A stretch of DNA of 56,867 bases from a virus. The stretch's first letter is position 1. Each line of letters begins with the position of its first letter. The position numbers and the translations under genes are program-made. Positions 1 through 5,854 of the stretch are shown piece by piece. The stretch spans positions 1-56,867 of IMG/VR virus record IMGVR_UViG_3300031774_000017. One strand, 5' to 3'. The notes below the pieces were generated by a model. That model was not told the origin of the DNA. It made no database searches and saw only the letters and a list, made by a program, of their open reading frames with translations.

Positions 1-79
1 TATTTATTTTCCATACTTTTTTTATTTATTATATTATCTTTTATTTATATAATTAGTAACGTATTTTTATATTTTATTT

Positions 80-286
80 TTAATATAATATATTTGAATT
101 TATATTATTTTTATTTATAAAACTTAAACCTTTATAATTAAATTCTACTATATTATTATCTTTTATATAATTTTTAATATTTAGTAAATCATTTATTTTA
201 AAACCTATAAATGTTTTATTTTTTATTTTTAATTTTTTAGTATTTAATATTTTAGTTGTATAATGTTTAGTATATAATTTTTGCAT
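80..286 (-). CDS. Uncertain small AT-rich ORF (68 aa)
   Basis: An open frame of 68 codons in the AT-rich leader, very rich in Lys, Asn and Ile. Its ATG follows an A/T-rich leader like those of accepted genes here. The middle part (LKIKNKTFIGFKINDLLNIK) looks somewhat protein-like, but in sequence this AT-rich Lys/Asn/Ile codons arise by chance and nothing in it is recognisable. It lies between the two GTAACGTAT repeats and is isolated from other genes. It could be a small leftward early gene or chance. Confidence 0.25.
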   Translation of the reverse strand: MQKLYTKHYTTKILNTKKLKIKNKTFIGFKINDLLNIKNYIKDNNIVEFNYKGLSFINKNNINSNILY

Positions 287-432
287 ATTATTATTTTTTA
301 TTTAATTTTTATATTTTATTTTTTTTATTTTATTTTAAATATTTTATTTTATATTTATTTTTTTAATTTATTATATTATCTATTTTATATATAGTTTGTA
401 ACGTATATTTATAAATTATATTAAAATTATTA

Positions 433-444
433 TATATTCAACAA
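433..444 (+). repeat. 12-base direct repeat, copy 1 (TATATTCAACAA)
   Basis: TATATTCAACAA occurs here and again at 727-738, both in the leader. This copy also forms the left arm of an imperfect inverted repeat with CATATTGAATAT further right. The distinctive CAACAA core in otherwise simple AT sequence is why chance is less likely. Protein-binding or origin iteron is an inference. Confidence 0.4.
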
Positions 445-726
445 ATATGTCACATATTGAATATTTTGCACTATAATATAATATATACTAAATATAATTT
501 AAAATATATTTAAATATTATATATTTACTAAATATAATATAATTTATATAAAGTAAATAATATTAAATATTAATTATTAATGAAAATAAGTACATATATA
601 GTTGGAAATTACATTATTTGTAATAAAAATGTATATTTACCAATATATTAACAATATATAAGTATATTTATTAAATATAATACAAAGTATTGATTATTAA
701 GTTATTATATTAATAATACATTGTAA

Positions 727-738
727 TATATTCAACAA
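727..738 (+). repeat. 12-base direct repeat, copy 2 (TATATTCAACAA)
   Basis: Second copy of the 12-mer at 433-444. It is followed by ATATATAG and then by ACATTGTATATAATTC, a rough inverted match, so both copies lie in short dyad-like settings. The function is unknown. Confidence 0.4.
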
Positions 739-848
739 TATATAGAAAACATTGTATATAATTCAAAAAAATGTACGTTTTATTGTCAAATATGGGGTGT
801 TTTATAAAATGACTTTCATAATTGACTGGCAATCAAGTACATATGTGT

Positions 849-867
849 GAACCCAAAGGTTCTTTTT
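849..867 (+). terminator. Small terminator-like hairpin upstream of first gene
   Basis: GAACC (849-853), loop CAAA, GGTTC (858-862), then TTTTT (863-867) form a compact rho-independent terminator shape on the + strand, about 60 bases before the first rightward gene. It could stop transcription entering from the left or act as an attenuator. The stem is only 5 bp, so efficiency is uncertain. Confidence 0.45.
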
Positions 868-927
868 ACGCAATACTTTAATTTAATTGAATCAACTATT
901 TATTAAATAACATTAAAGACAGTGTTT

Positions 928-1287
928 ATGTTAGAATTTGGTTACGATGATACCATGAATCAACGACGTCCGAACTCACTCACAGGTACACCCCTTATGA
1001 AGCGATCTAAGCCGCCTGCCCCTTCCAAGAAGAAATCGCTAGGCTACTATAATAAAGCCAATAAGACCGGCACGGGTGCTAAAGCAGGTGGAGGTATGAG
1101 TCAAAAGGGCGTCAACAAATACAAGAAAGATAATCCTGGTAGTAAGCTTAAGACTGCGGTTACCACGCCGCCAAGTAAATTAAAGAAAGGCAGCAAAGCC
1201 GCTAAACGCAGAAAATCGTTTTGTGCTAGATCTAAGAGTTGGACCTCAGAAAGAGGTAGAGCAGCTAGAAGACGTTGGAACTGTTAA
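928..1287 (+). CDS. Small basic Cys-containing phage protein (119 aa)
   Basis: First gene of the rightward block. I take the ATG at 928; an in-frame GTG at 922 is less likely. The protein is strongly basic, with a Gly/Lys central part (KAGGGMSQKGVNKYKKDNPG), then KLKTAVTTPPSKLKKGSKAA and a conserved-looking KRRKSFCARSKSW near the C terminus. Proteins with this pattern recur in marine phages, from memory and without a known function. The charge suggests nucleic-acid binding, which is inference. It is more GC-rich than the leader or the following genes. It belongs with the similar basic proteins at 3543, 3707 and 3855. Confidence 0.75.
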   Translation: MLEFGYDDTMNQRRPNSLTGTPLMKRSKPPAPSKKKSLGYYNKANKTGTGAKAGGGMSQKGVNKYKKDNPGSKLKTAVTTPPSKLKKGSKAAKRRKSFCARSKSWTSERGRAARRRWNC

Positions 1288-1294
1288 AAAAAAA

Positions 1295-1525
1295 ATGAAA
1301 AAAATAATTGTTATCTTACTGTTAATTATAAGTTACTCCTGTGCTTCCATCAAAGGCCAGGCATATATAGATGTTAATGAAAATATGGATTTTGAACCAA
1401 ATGAAGATGTTAGATTCAGAACTAGGTTTAAAGTCGGTTATAAAATATATATAGGAGAAAAGAAAACATTGTTTGAAAAAAAGAAAAAGCAAAATGAATA
1501 TAGGATACCCGGATACAAAAAATAA
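1295..1525 (+). CDS. Small putative lipoprotein (76 aa)
   Basis: The ATG at 1295 begins MKKIIVILLLIISYSCASIK, a Lys-Lys start, a short hydrophobic core and a Cys that could be lipidated. The lipobox (ISYSC) departs from the usual LAGC type, but Bacteroidetes and phage lipoproteins are often loose. The mature part is about 60 residues and charged, ending EYRIPGYKK. The next gene overlaps it by 32 bases. A phage lipoprotein here could be a spanin-like outer-membrane subunit or a superinfection-exclusion factor. Neither is shown by the sequence. Confidence 0.55.
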   Translation: MKKIIVILLLIISYSCASIKGQAYIDVNENMDFEPNEDVRFRTRFKVGYKIYIGEKKTLFEKKKKQNEYRIPGYKK

Positions 1526-1751
1526 AAAAGGAAGCGGTGGGCCTTTACTTAATACTAACCCTCCTGGAGAAGCTGTAGCACAGGGAATGATTTCAGGTAT
1601 GGCACCTATGATTCCAATAAAACCTAACTTGTTCAAAAAAGAGGGATTAAAAACCACTATTAAGGATAAGACACGTAAAAAACCAAATGTGCCTCCTAGA
1701 ATGAATTATAATTTGGACGTAAGAAAAACGCCAACAATAAGACAAACATAG
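1494..1751 (+). CDS. Hypothetical basic protein (85 aa)
   Basis: The ATG at 1494 gives MNIGYPDTKNKKGSGGPLLN. A TTG further upstream in the frame is unlikely. It overlaps the preceding lipoprotein-like gene by 32 bases and ends just before the 1754 gene. It is Lys- and Pro-rich with a central hydrophobic stretch (GMISGMAPMIPI) that is too short for a sure membrane span. No family is recognised. The tight spacing puts it in the same transcript as its neighbours. Confidence 0.55.
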   Translation: MNIGYPDTKNKKGSGGPLLNTNPPGEAVAQGMISGMAPMIPIKPNLFKKEGLKTTIKDKTRKKPNVPPRMNYNLDVRKTPTIRQT

Positions 1752-1753
1752 TT

Positions 1754-2449
1754 ATGCCTAAATTTCAAGAAAATACAGGATTTAAATTACCAGGAGTAGG
1801 ATCCAAAGAGATAGACACCCCGGGGGTATTTAGAAAAGAGCAGGGTGTAGAAGATGTTGGTTACTGTAAATGTACAGAGCCACATATGATGCCCAAGGGA
1901 TCTAGCCCACTTCTAAAGTCTACCTTTGACTCAGTTGTCCCTGATTACTACAGAACATCGTACACTCGTACTAGCTGGCCAGTTAAGAAAGGAGCTAAGT
2001 CAGAAACTAAGACTGCTAACCCAGGAGAGATAGAAACCACAGGTGGTGATCCAGGTAAAGATAAAGGTGATGGTAGAAGTAATGTGGAACAAACTGTAAA
2101 TATCTACGGTTATGGTGGCGGTAAAGAACCAAAAGATTATTTTAGCAAATTTCTTAATAACAATACAACAAATACTACTCCAAAAGATACAAGTACATCT
2201 AGCAATATAAATAGAGAAAAAGTAACTACAGCTACACCTGGTAAAAGTATGAAACAAGCATACGCTGATGCGTTAAGACTTGGTTATAGAGATGCAGATG
2301 AAAGCTTTGAGGATTATTCAGCAAGAGCTAAAAAAGATAAAAATTACGGAAAAGGTGGTGGTTCATCTACTAAATATTATGTAAATGGTAAGGAAGTAAG
2401 TAAAAAAGCTTACGATGATGCCGCACCTGGAACTAAATATAAATTATAA
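1754..2449 (+). CDS. Hypothetical low-complexity protein (231 aa)
   Basis: It starts MPKFQENTGFKLPG two bases after the previous stop. The N-terminal third has a Cys pair (GYCKCTEP, about residues 37-42). The middle is Thr/Asn/Gly-rich and probably disordered. The C-terminal part has SMKQAYADALRLGYRDADES and a KYYVNGKEVSKKAYDDA segment, a form often found as a short repeated unit in phage proteins. It ends in TAATG, so its stop overlaps the next start. No known function. A virion or packaging-associated role is only suggested by context. Confidence 0.65.
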   Translation: MPKFQENTGFKLPGVGSKEIDTPGVFRKEQGVEDVGYCKCTEPHMMPKGSSPLLKSTFDSVVPDYYRTSYTRTSWPVKKGAKSETKTANPGEIETTGGDPGKDKGDGRSNVEQTVNIYGYGGGKEPKDYFSKFLNNNTTNTTPKDTSTSSNINREKVTTATPGKSMKQAYADALRLGYRDADESFEDYSARAKKDKNYGKGGGSSTKYYVNGKEVSKKAYDDAAPGTKYKL

Positions 2450-3045
2450 TGGCTAAAAAAGAAACAATAACAGAAATAAGAGAAAAGCCAGGAATGTCCA
2501 ACGCTGGTAAATATAAAAATGTAAAAGCAAAAGACTTTTGTGGACCAAACGGAACCTACCCTGTCAATACACTCAAAAGAGCAAAAGCTGCACTAAGCTA
2601 TTCAAAATTTGCTTCTGACCCCGGTGATATAGTAAGTTGTGTAAATAAAAAATATCCAGAGCTTGCTAAGAAAGAATCTGATGACAAAAAGAAAAAAGCT
2701 CCTCTTGCTTATGGATCAGGCCCTTTATTTAATAAACCTCCAAAGTATAAAAAAGGTGATCTTATAGATGAAACAGATCACGAAGAAGGTAAGTATACTA
2801 CTACAAATAAAAAAAGACCTGGTAATCAGTATAATGTTGAAAACATAAGTGCAATTAAAGAAGATGATAAAGGTCAATATATGGTTAGTTTAGACGAAGA
2901 TGAATTTGGTGATAGCGGTAAAAAGAAACGTGTAACTAACTACGATCAAGGTCCTAATGCAGTAAGAGATACATTAAGACCTGCAAAAGGAAAAGTTTTT
3001 CGAAAAATTACAAAAAATAAATATAACAACAAACCAAAAGCGTAA
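2449..3045 (+). CDS. Hypothetical protein with DFCGP-type phage motif (198 aa)
   Basis: It overlaps the preceding stop as TAATG. Residues about 28-70 contain KDFCGPNGTYPVNTLKRAKA followed by a conserved-looking stretch ending CVNKKYPEL. This resembles the DFAGP...FPI...HARAAL segment seen near the ends of many phage head and tail proteins, recognised from memory. The remainder is Lys/Asp-rich and likely disordered, with another patch at VSLDEDEFGDSGKKKRV. The motif supports a virion-associated role, but no catalytic residues are apparent. Confidence 0.65.
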   Translation: MAKKETITEIREKPGMSNAGKYKNVKAKDFCGPNGTYPVNTLKRAKAALSYSKFASDPGDIVSCVNKKYPELAKKESDDKKKKAPLAYGSGPLFNKPPKYKKGDLIDETDHEEGKYTTTNKKRPGNQYNVENISAIKEDDKGQYMVSLDEDEFGDSGKKKRVTNYDQGPNAVRDTLRPAKGKVFRKITKNKYNNKPKA

Positions 3046-3048
3046 GTC

Positions 3049-3174
3049 ATGGGAAAAGATAAGAAAGAACACAAAGAAGAAGTAAAAGTTGAAAAAGTAA
3101 AAGTTGATTTAGTAACCCGTCCAGGCGGTGGAGTTACAGTAGACAACAAAAAAACCAGCAGAAGATTTAAGTAA
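3049..3174 (+). CDS. Tiny charged protein (41 aa)
   Basis: An ATG three bases after the preceding stop opens a 41-codon frame, MGKDKKEHKEEVKVEKVKVD, ending VTVDNKKTSRRFK. The Lys/Glu/Val alternation is unlike random AT-rich sequence. Spacing and A/T-rich start context match neighbours, so it is probably a real small gene. It is followed by a 66-base non-coding gap with no clear structure. No function can be assigned. Confidence 0.5.
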   Translation: MGKDKKEHKEEVKVEKVKVDLVTRPGGGVTVDNKKTSRRFK

Positions 3175-3240
3175 ATTAAAACCCTCCAGAGTCTAGGGTA
3201 CAGCAAAGACTCACATATTAACCAATTAAACCGAAATATT

Positions 3241-3543
3241 ATGACATATTTATATTATAATTACAGAACTTGGAACAACAGTCAAACTGAACCACAAATA
3301 CCAGAAGAGACTATAAAGATGTGGGAACGCGTTGCTAAAAAAAGCAACTGGCGTATAGTTGAACTACCAAATGGTTATTTTCAAACTGAATGTCTTGGTA
3401 CACAAAAAGAAGGACAGTGGGAAGATGTAACCCGTAGAGAAACTATTGAAGGTGCAGAGCGCGCAATTGATTCTTCCATCGAACATTATAAAAAGAAACT
3501 TAAGGCACTCCAAGGCCCTAAGGTTGTTAAAACATTTAAATAA
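3241..3543 (+). CDS. Conserved phage hypothetical protein (100 aa)
   Basis: It starts MTYLYYNYRTWNNSQTEPQI. The centre (NWRIVELPNGYFQTECLG) and the helical C-terminal half (TIEGAERAIDSSIEHYKKKL) form a small alpha/beta-looking domain. The WRIVELPNGYFQTE signature is one I associate with unannotated marine phage proteins. It is preceded by a 66-base gap and followed directly (TAATG) by the basic protein at 3543. No function known. Confidence 0.65.
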   Translation: MTYLYYNYRTWNNSQTEPQIPEETIKMWERVAKKSNWRIVELPNGYFQTECLGTQKEGQWEDVTRRETIEGAERAIDSSIEHYKKKLKALQGPKVVKTFK

Positions 3544-3707
3544 TGGCTTTAAGAAGAAAAAAAAGTGCAAAAAAGAAATCAGGCTCTAAAAAAGATGCTT
3601 GTTATTATAGCGTAAAGGCGAGGTACGATGTTTTTCCATCGGCCTACGCCTCTGGCGCAATTGCTAAATGTCGTAAACGTGGCGGTCCTAAAAGAAAGAA
3701 AAAGTAA
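3543..3707 (+). CDS. Basic Cys-containing mini-protein, KARYDVFPSAYASG type (54 aa)
   Basis: It begins inside TAATG at the end of the previous gene. The sequence is a Lys/Arg N terminus, then KKDACYYSVKARYDVFPSAY, then ASGAIAKCRKRGGPKRKKK. The core is a pattern that recurs in marine phages, from memory. Two Cys residues (20 and 42) and extreme basic charge suggest nucleic acid or metal binding. It is followed by another TAATG overlap into the next mini-gene. Confidence 0.7.
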   Translation: MALRRKKSAKKKSGSKKDACYYSVKARYDVFPSAYASGAIAKCRKRGGPKRKKK

Positions 3708-3874
3708 TGGCAGGAAAAAAAGTTAAAGCTCCTGCAGGTTTTCACTGGATGAAAAAAGGTAATAATTATACTTTAATGAAACATTCAGGTAAATTTGTAC
3801 CACATAAAGGAGCATCTTTACATGCCACATTTAATATACAAAAAGTACATAAAGGTGGCAGTAAGAAAAACTAA
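3707..3874 (+). CDS. Basic mini-protein, HWMKKGNNYTLMKH type (55 aa)
   Basis: It overlaps the preceding stop (TAATG). It reads MAGKKVKAPAGFHWMKKGNN followed by YTLMKHSGKFVPHKGASLHA and a basic tail. The spacing of HWM, LMKH and PHKGAS looks like a small conserved fold. It is rich in His and Lys. No function known. Its place among other tiny basic proteins in one overlapping run suggests they are made and used together. Confidence 0.65.
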   Translation: MAGKKVKAPAGFHWMKKGNNYTLMKHSGKFVPHKGASLHATFNIQKVHKGGSKKN

Positions 3875-4151
3875 AAAGGGATTAGCACTTAAACGTTGGT
3901 TTAAAGAAAAGTGGACCGACGAAAAAGGTAATGTGTGCGGTTCTACCAAAAATAAAAAAACAAAAAAATGCCGACCCTCTAAAAGAGTATCAGGTAAAAC
4001 AGTTAAAACTTGGGGTGAAATGTCTTCTTCAGAAAAGAAGCGGGCTGTTGCTGAAAAAAAGAGAGTTGGTATGGGAAGGAAGACTTCTCAAATAAGAAAA
4101 AAAACTACAAAAGCAAAAAAGAATGGCCCTACCAAAAAACGGCGTAGCTAA
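3855..4151 (+). CDS. Basic phage protein, DUF5872-like (98 aa)
   Basis: I choose the GTG at 3855 because it gives MAVRKTKKGLALKRWFKEKW, the conserved beginning of this type of protein. An upstream ATG at 3795 would add 20 poorly matching residues inside the preceding gene. Further conserved parts are CRPSKRVSGKTVKTWGEMSS and EKKRAV. It resembles the family I recall as DUF5872; the number is not checked. The C-terminal tail is almost all Lys/Arg/Thr. It overlaps the previous gene by 20 bases and the next by 29. Confidence 0.65.
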   Translation: MAVRKTKKGLALKRWFKEKWTDEKGNVCGSTKNKKTKKCRPSKRVSGKTVKTWGEMSSSEKKRAVAEKKRVGMGRKTSQIRKKTTKAKKNGPTKKRRS

Positions 4152-4536
4152 AGAAATCCGCTCATATGCGGGCAGTTTATTTGTATTCCTATTTGTTATA
4201 GGTATTATTATTACATTATTGCAATTCCCAGTATTAGAATCTAATAAGGAAGTTGTTATGATGCTCATAGGAACAATAGCTGCAAGTATACCTATAATAA
4301 TAAGTAGCATCACTGGTACAAAACCAGATGATATTGAATCACTTAAAGCTACAATAGATAAAAAAGAAAACCATATTGAAACACTTGTTGGTGAAAAAGA
4401 TCGTCTAGAAGGTATGGTGATTAACTTACAGAAAGAAATGTTAAAAAACCAAGACGATATAATGGATAAAATTATTTTAAAAGCAGCTATGGACTTTGAT
4501 GATAGAAACGCAAGCTGTAAATGTAAAAACAACTAA
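4123..4536 (+). CDS. Two-helix membrane protein with coiled coil (137 aa)
   Basis: Residues about 17-35 (AGSLFVFLFVIGIIITLLQF) and 45-65 (VMMLIGTIAASIPIIISSIT) are clear membrane segments. The rest (about 70-137) is a charged helical region with heptad-like spacing (IDKKENHIETLVGEKDRLEG) ending in CKCKNN. Two helices plus a coiled coil suit a holin, spanin-like or inner-membrane anchor protein. A better holin candidate lies at 20806. Start MALPKNGV overlaps the preceding gene by 29 bases. Confidence 0.6.
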   Translation: MALPKNGVAKEIRSYAGSLFVFLFVIGIIITLLQFPVLESNKEVVMMLIGTIAASIPIIISSITGTKPDDIESLKATIDKKENHIETLVGEKDRLEGMVINLQKEMLKNQDDIMDKIILKAAMDFDDRNASCKCKNN

Positions 4537-4539
4537 ATT

Positions 4540-5106
4540 ATGAAAGATACAAAAATTACTAAAAAAAATGTAGGTGCGGCTATCAGAGATGATAAAGCTC
4601 ATATGGATTATTTAAAAAGAGATATAAACTATGATGCTAAGCATGGCCACAGTGATATTAATATGACTGCTGATGAAAAACATATTTCAAAATTAGCAGG
4701 AGATGTAAGAGCTGATGGTAGCTTTTTATCTAAGCATTACAGTCATAATAGAGTATTTTCTCACGGTGGACCTGGAATGTTTAAAGATAGCTACGGTGGT
4801 GAATCTGTAGAATTAAAAGATCAAATGAGCCCTGCGGCTATGTATGATAAAAGTCCTGTAAAGGCTACTGAAGAATTTAAAGAAACTATAGCTGAAAGTG
4901 ATGCAAATGATGGATTCAAAGAAGCAATTGCGGCCACTGAAACTACTCCAGCTAAAATGATGGATAGTAACCCTGTTCTATATGTAGATGGCACTCCAGC
5001 TTACTATATGACACCTATAAAAGATGTAGAAGGTGAAGGTGAAAAAATTACTAAAAGACAAGGACCTGAAAGTAAATTTAACCCCAGCGGTACACTTAAA
5101 AAATAA
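4540..5106 (+). CDS. Hypothetical protein (188 aa)
   Basis: It starts MKDTKITKKNVGAAIRDDKA shortly after the membrane protein gene. The N-terminal half is rich in Asp, His and Lys and includes DEKHISKLAGDVRADGSFLS; the C-terminal half is acidic and less ordered, with a possible beta segment (NPVLYVDGTPAYYMTPIKDV). No family is recognised. Its stop is immediately followed by the structured element at 5107, so that element could lie in its 3' untranslated region or in the leader of the next gene. Confidence 0.6.
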   Translation: MKDTKITKKNVGAAIRDDKAHMDYLKRDINYDAKHGHSDINMTADEKHISKLAGDVRADGSFLSKHYSHNRVFSHGGPGMFKDSYGGESVELKDQMSPAAMYDKSPVKATEEFKETIAESDANDGFKEAIAATETTPAKMMDSNPVLYVDGTPAYYMTPIKDVEGEGEKITKRQGPESKFNPSGTLKK

Positions 5107-5182
5107 GCCACGGATAAAAATCTGAACGGTTACGTAGACTAAACATACAAAAAACCGTGATGACGATTACATCCCCTGTGGC
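5107..5182 (+). ncRNA. 76-nt structured element, tRNA/tmRNA-like cloverleaf
   Basis: Three nested helices can be drawn by eye. A 7-bp closing stem pairs GCCACGG (5107-5113) with CTGTGGC (5176-5182). An inner 6-bp stem pairs ACGGTT (5126-5131) with AACCGT (5153-5158). A 4-bp stem GATG/CATC (5159-5162 and 5170-5173) has a 7-base loop ACGATTA. This gives an acceptor-like stem, no D arm, a long anticodon-position arm and a T-arm-like hairpin in 76 nt. The large loop contains GTAGACTAAACAT, similar to a motif I recall near the 3' part of tmRNA. There is no encoded CCA and the T loop is not canonical. It could be an ssrA-derived remnant or a leader regulatory RNA. Confidence 0.4.
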
Positions 5183-5198
5183 ATAATATATATAATAT

Positions 5199-5822
5199 AT
5201 GTTTGGATTAGGAAATAGAAAAGAAAGACTCCAAAGAAGGGAAGAAAGACTTACCAGAAGAATTGATAGTGCTGAAGACGAAGAAAAAAAAAGAAGACTT
5301 GAAGAGCGCAGACAAAATGTAAACAGAAAGAAAAAGGAAGCGGCATTTGATGACTATTACAAATCTTTAGAAGAAAATTATAAAGGAAGTAAAAATAATC
5401 CTTTTAATTATACTATGCCTAAAGATGCATTAGAAGTAATAGAAGGAGAGGAAAGTAGTCCTGTTGGTTATATGATGGTTGGTGCTAAAGTAAAAGGATC
5501 TAGTCCTAATCAAGCTTTTTCTATGAAAGATCATAATACTATAACAAATTTGCAAGGTGACAATAAAGTAAATTCTGAAGGCACATTTAGAACTAACTCT
5601 CAAAATATTTATGCAAGTTTTGATAGCCCTATCGCTTTTAGGGGTATGAATGCTGCATTTAAAAAAGATTCAGGTCCTACGCAAGGAATGTGGTCTTTAA
5701 AAATGGGTGATAGAATAACTCAGCAAAATGCACAAGGATTACAAAACGCTTCAACTGCGCTGTCAATGGCAACCGACGTTGCAAAAATGTTTGTGCCAGG
5801 CGGAGCTTTTGGCAAAAAATAA
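5199..5822 (+). CDS. Hypothetical protein with basic coiled-coil N terminus (207 aa)
   Basis: It starts MFGLGNRKERLQRREERLTR. Residues about 7-50 form a long charged helix, probably a coiled coil. The central part (about 75-165) looks beta-rich (PVGYMMVGAKVKGSSPNQAF and AFRGMNAAFKKD). The C terminus (ALSMATDVAKMFVPGGAFGK) is weakly hydrophobic. Its leader contains the structured element at 5107-5182. It is the last gene before groEL. It could be virion-associated, but no family is recognised. Confidence 0.6.
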   Translation: MFGLGNRKERLQRREERLTRRIDSAEDEEKKRRLEERRQNVNRKKKEAAFDDYYKSLEENYKGSKNNPFNYTMPKDALEVIEGEESSPVGYMMVGAKVKGSSPNQAFSMKDHNTITNLQGDNKVNSEGTFRTNSQNIYASFDSPIAFRGMNAAFKKDSGPTQGMWSLKMGDRITQQNAQGLQNASTALSMATDVAKMFVPGGAFGKK

Positions 5823-5834
5823 AATATAATATAA

Positions 5835-5854
5835 TTTAATTTAATTTAATTTAA
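5835..5854 (+). repeat. Four tandem TTTAA pentamers at the groEL start
   Basis: TTTAA is repeated four times without interruption (5835-5854), the last copy ending on the A of the groEL ATG. It replaces any Shine-Dalgarno sequence. A/T-rich leaders are typical of translation initiation in Bacteroidetes. A tandem pentamer can change copy number by slippage and alter spacing, so it could tune chaperonin output. That regulatory role is inference. Confidence 0.5.

Larger units (their letters stand above)
1..921. other. AT-rich leader / putative control region
   Basis: This is the longest stretch without a convincing gene. It is extremely AT-rich and built of TATA/TTAA-type runs. Visible structure includes a 9-base direct repeat GTAACGTAT (56-64 and 398-406), a 12-base direct repeat TATATTCAACAA (433-444 and 727-738), an imperfect inverted repeat around 433-466 centred on ATGTCACAT, and a small terminator-like hairpin at 849-867. 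One weak - strand reading frame (80-286) lies inside. Its position ahead of the long + strand gene block fits a control region or replication origin. That role is inferred from composition and repeats only. Confidence 0.45.

Noticed and set aside
440-480. Bacteroidetes-type promoter (TAnnTTTG) near TATTTTG in the leader
   Set aside because: The spacing within the -7 box is one base short and no convincing -33 element is seen. In this AT-rich sequence such partial matches are expected by chance.
1-921. Terminal repeat shared by both window ends
   Set aside because: The left end is non-coding AT-rich sequence and the right end is a cut coding gene with no visible match, so no terminal redundancy is shown.
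5107-5182. Ordinary tRNA gene at this element
   Set aside because: There is no D arm, the anticodon-position loop is 21 bases and the T loop lacks the TTCRA core. A normal tRNA does not fit, so it is listed as a tRNA/tmRNA-like element.
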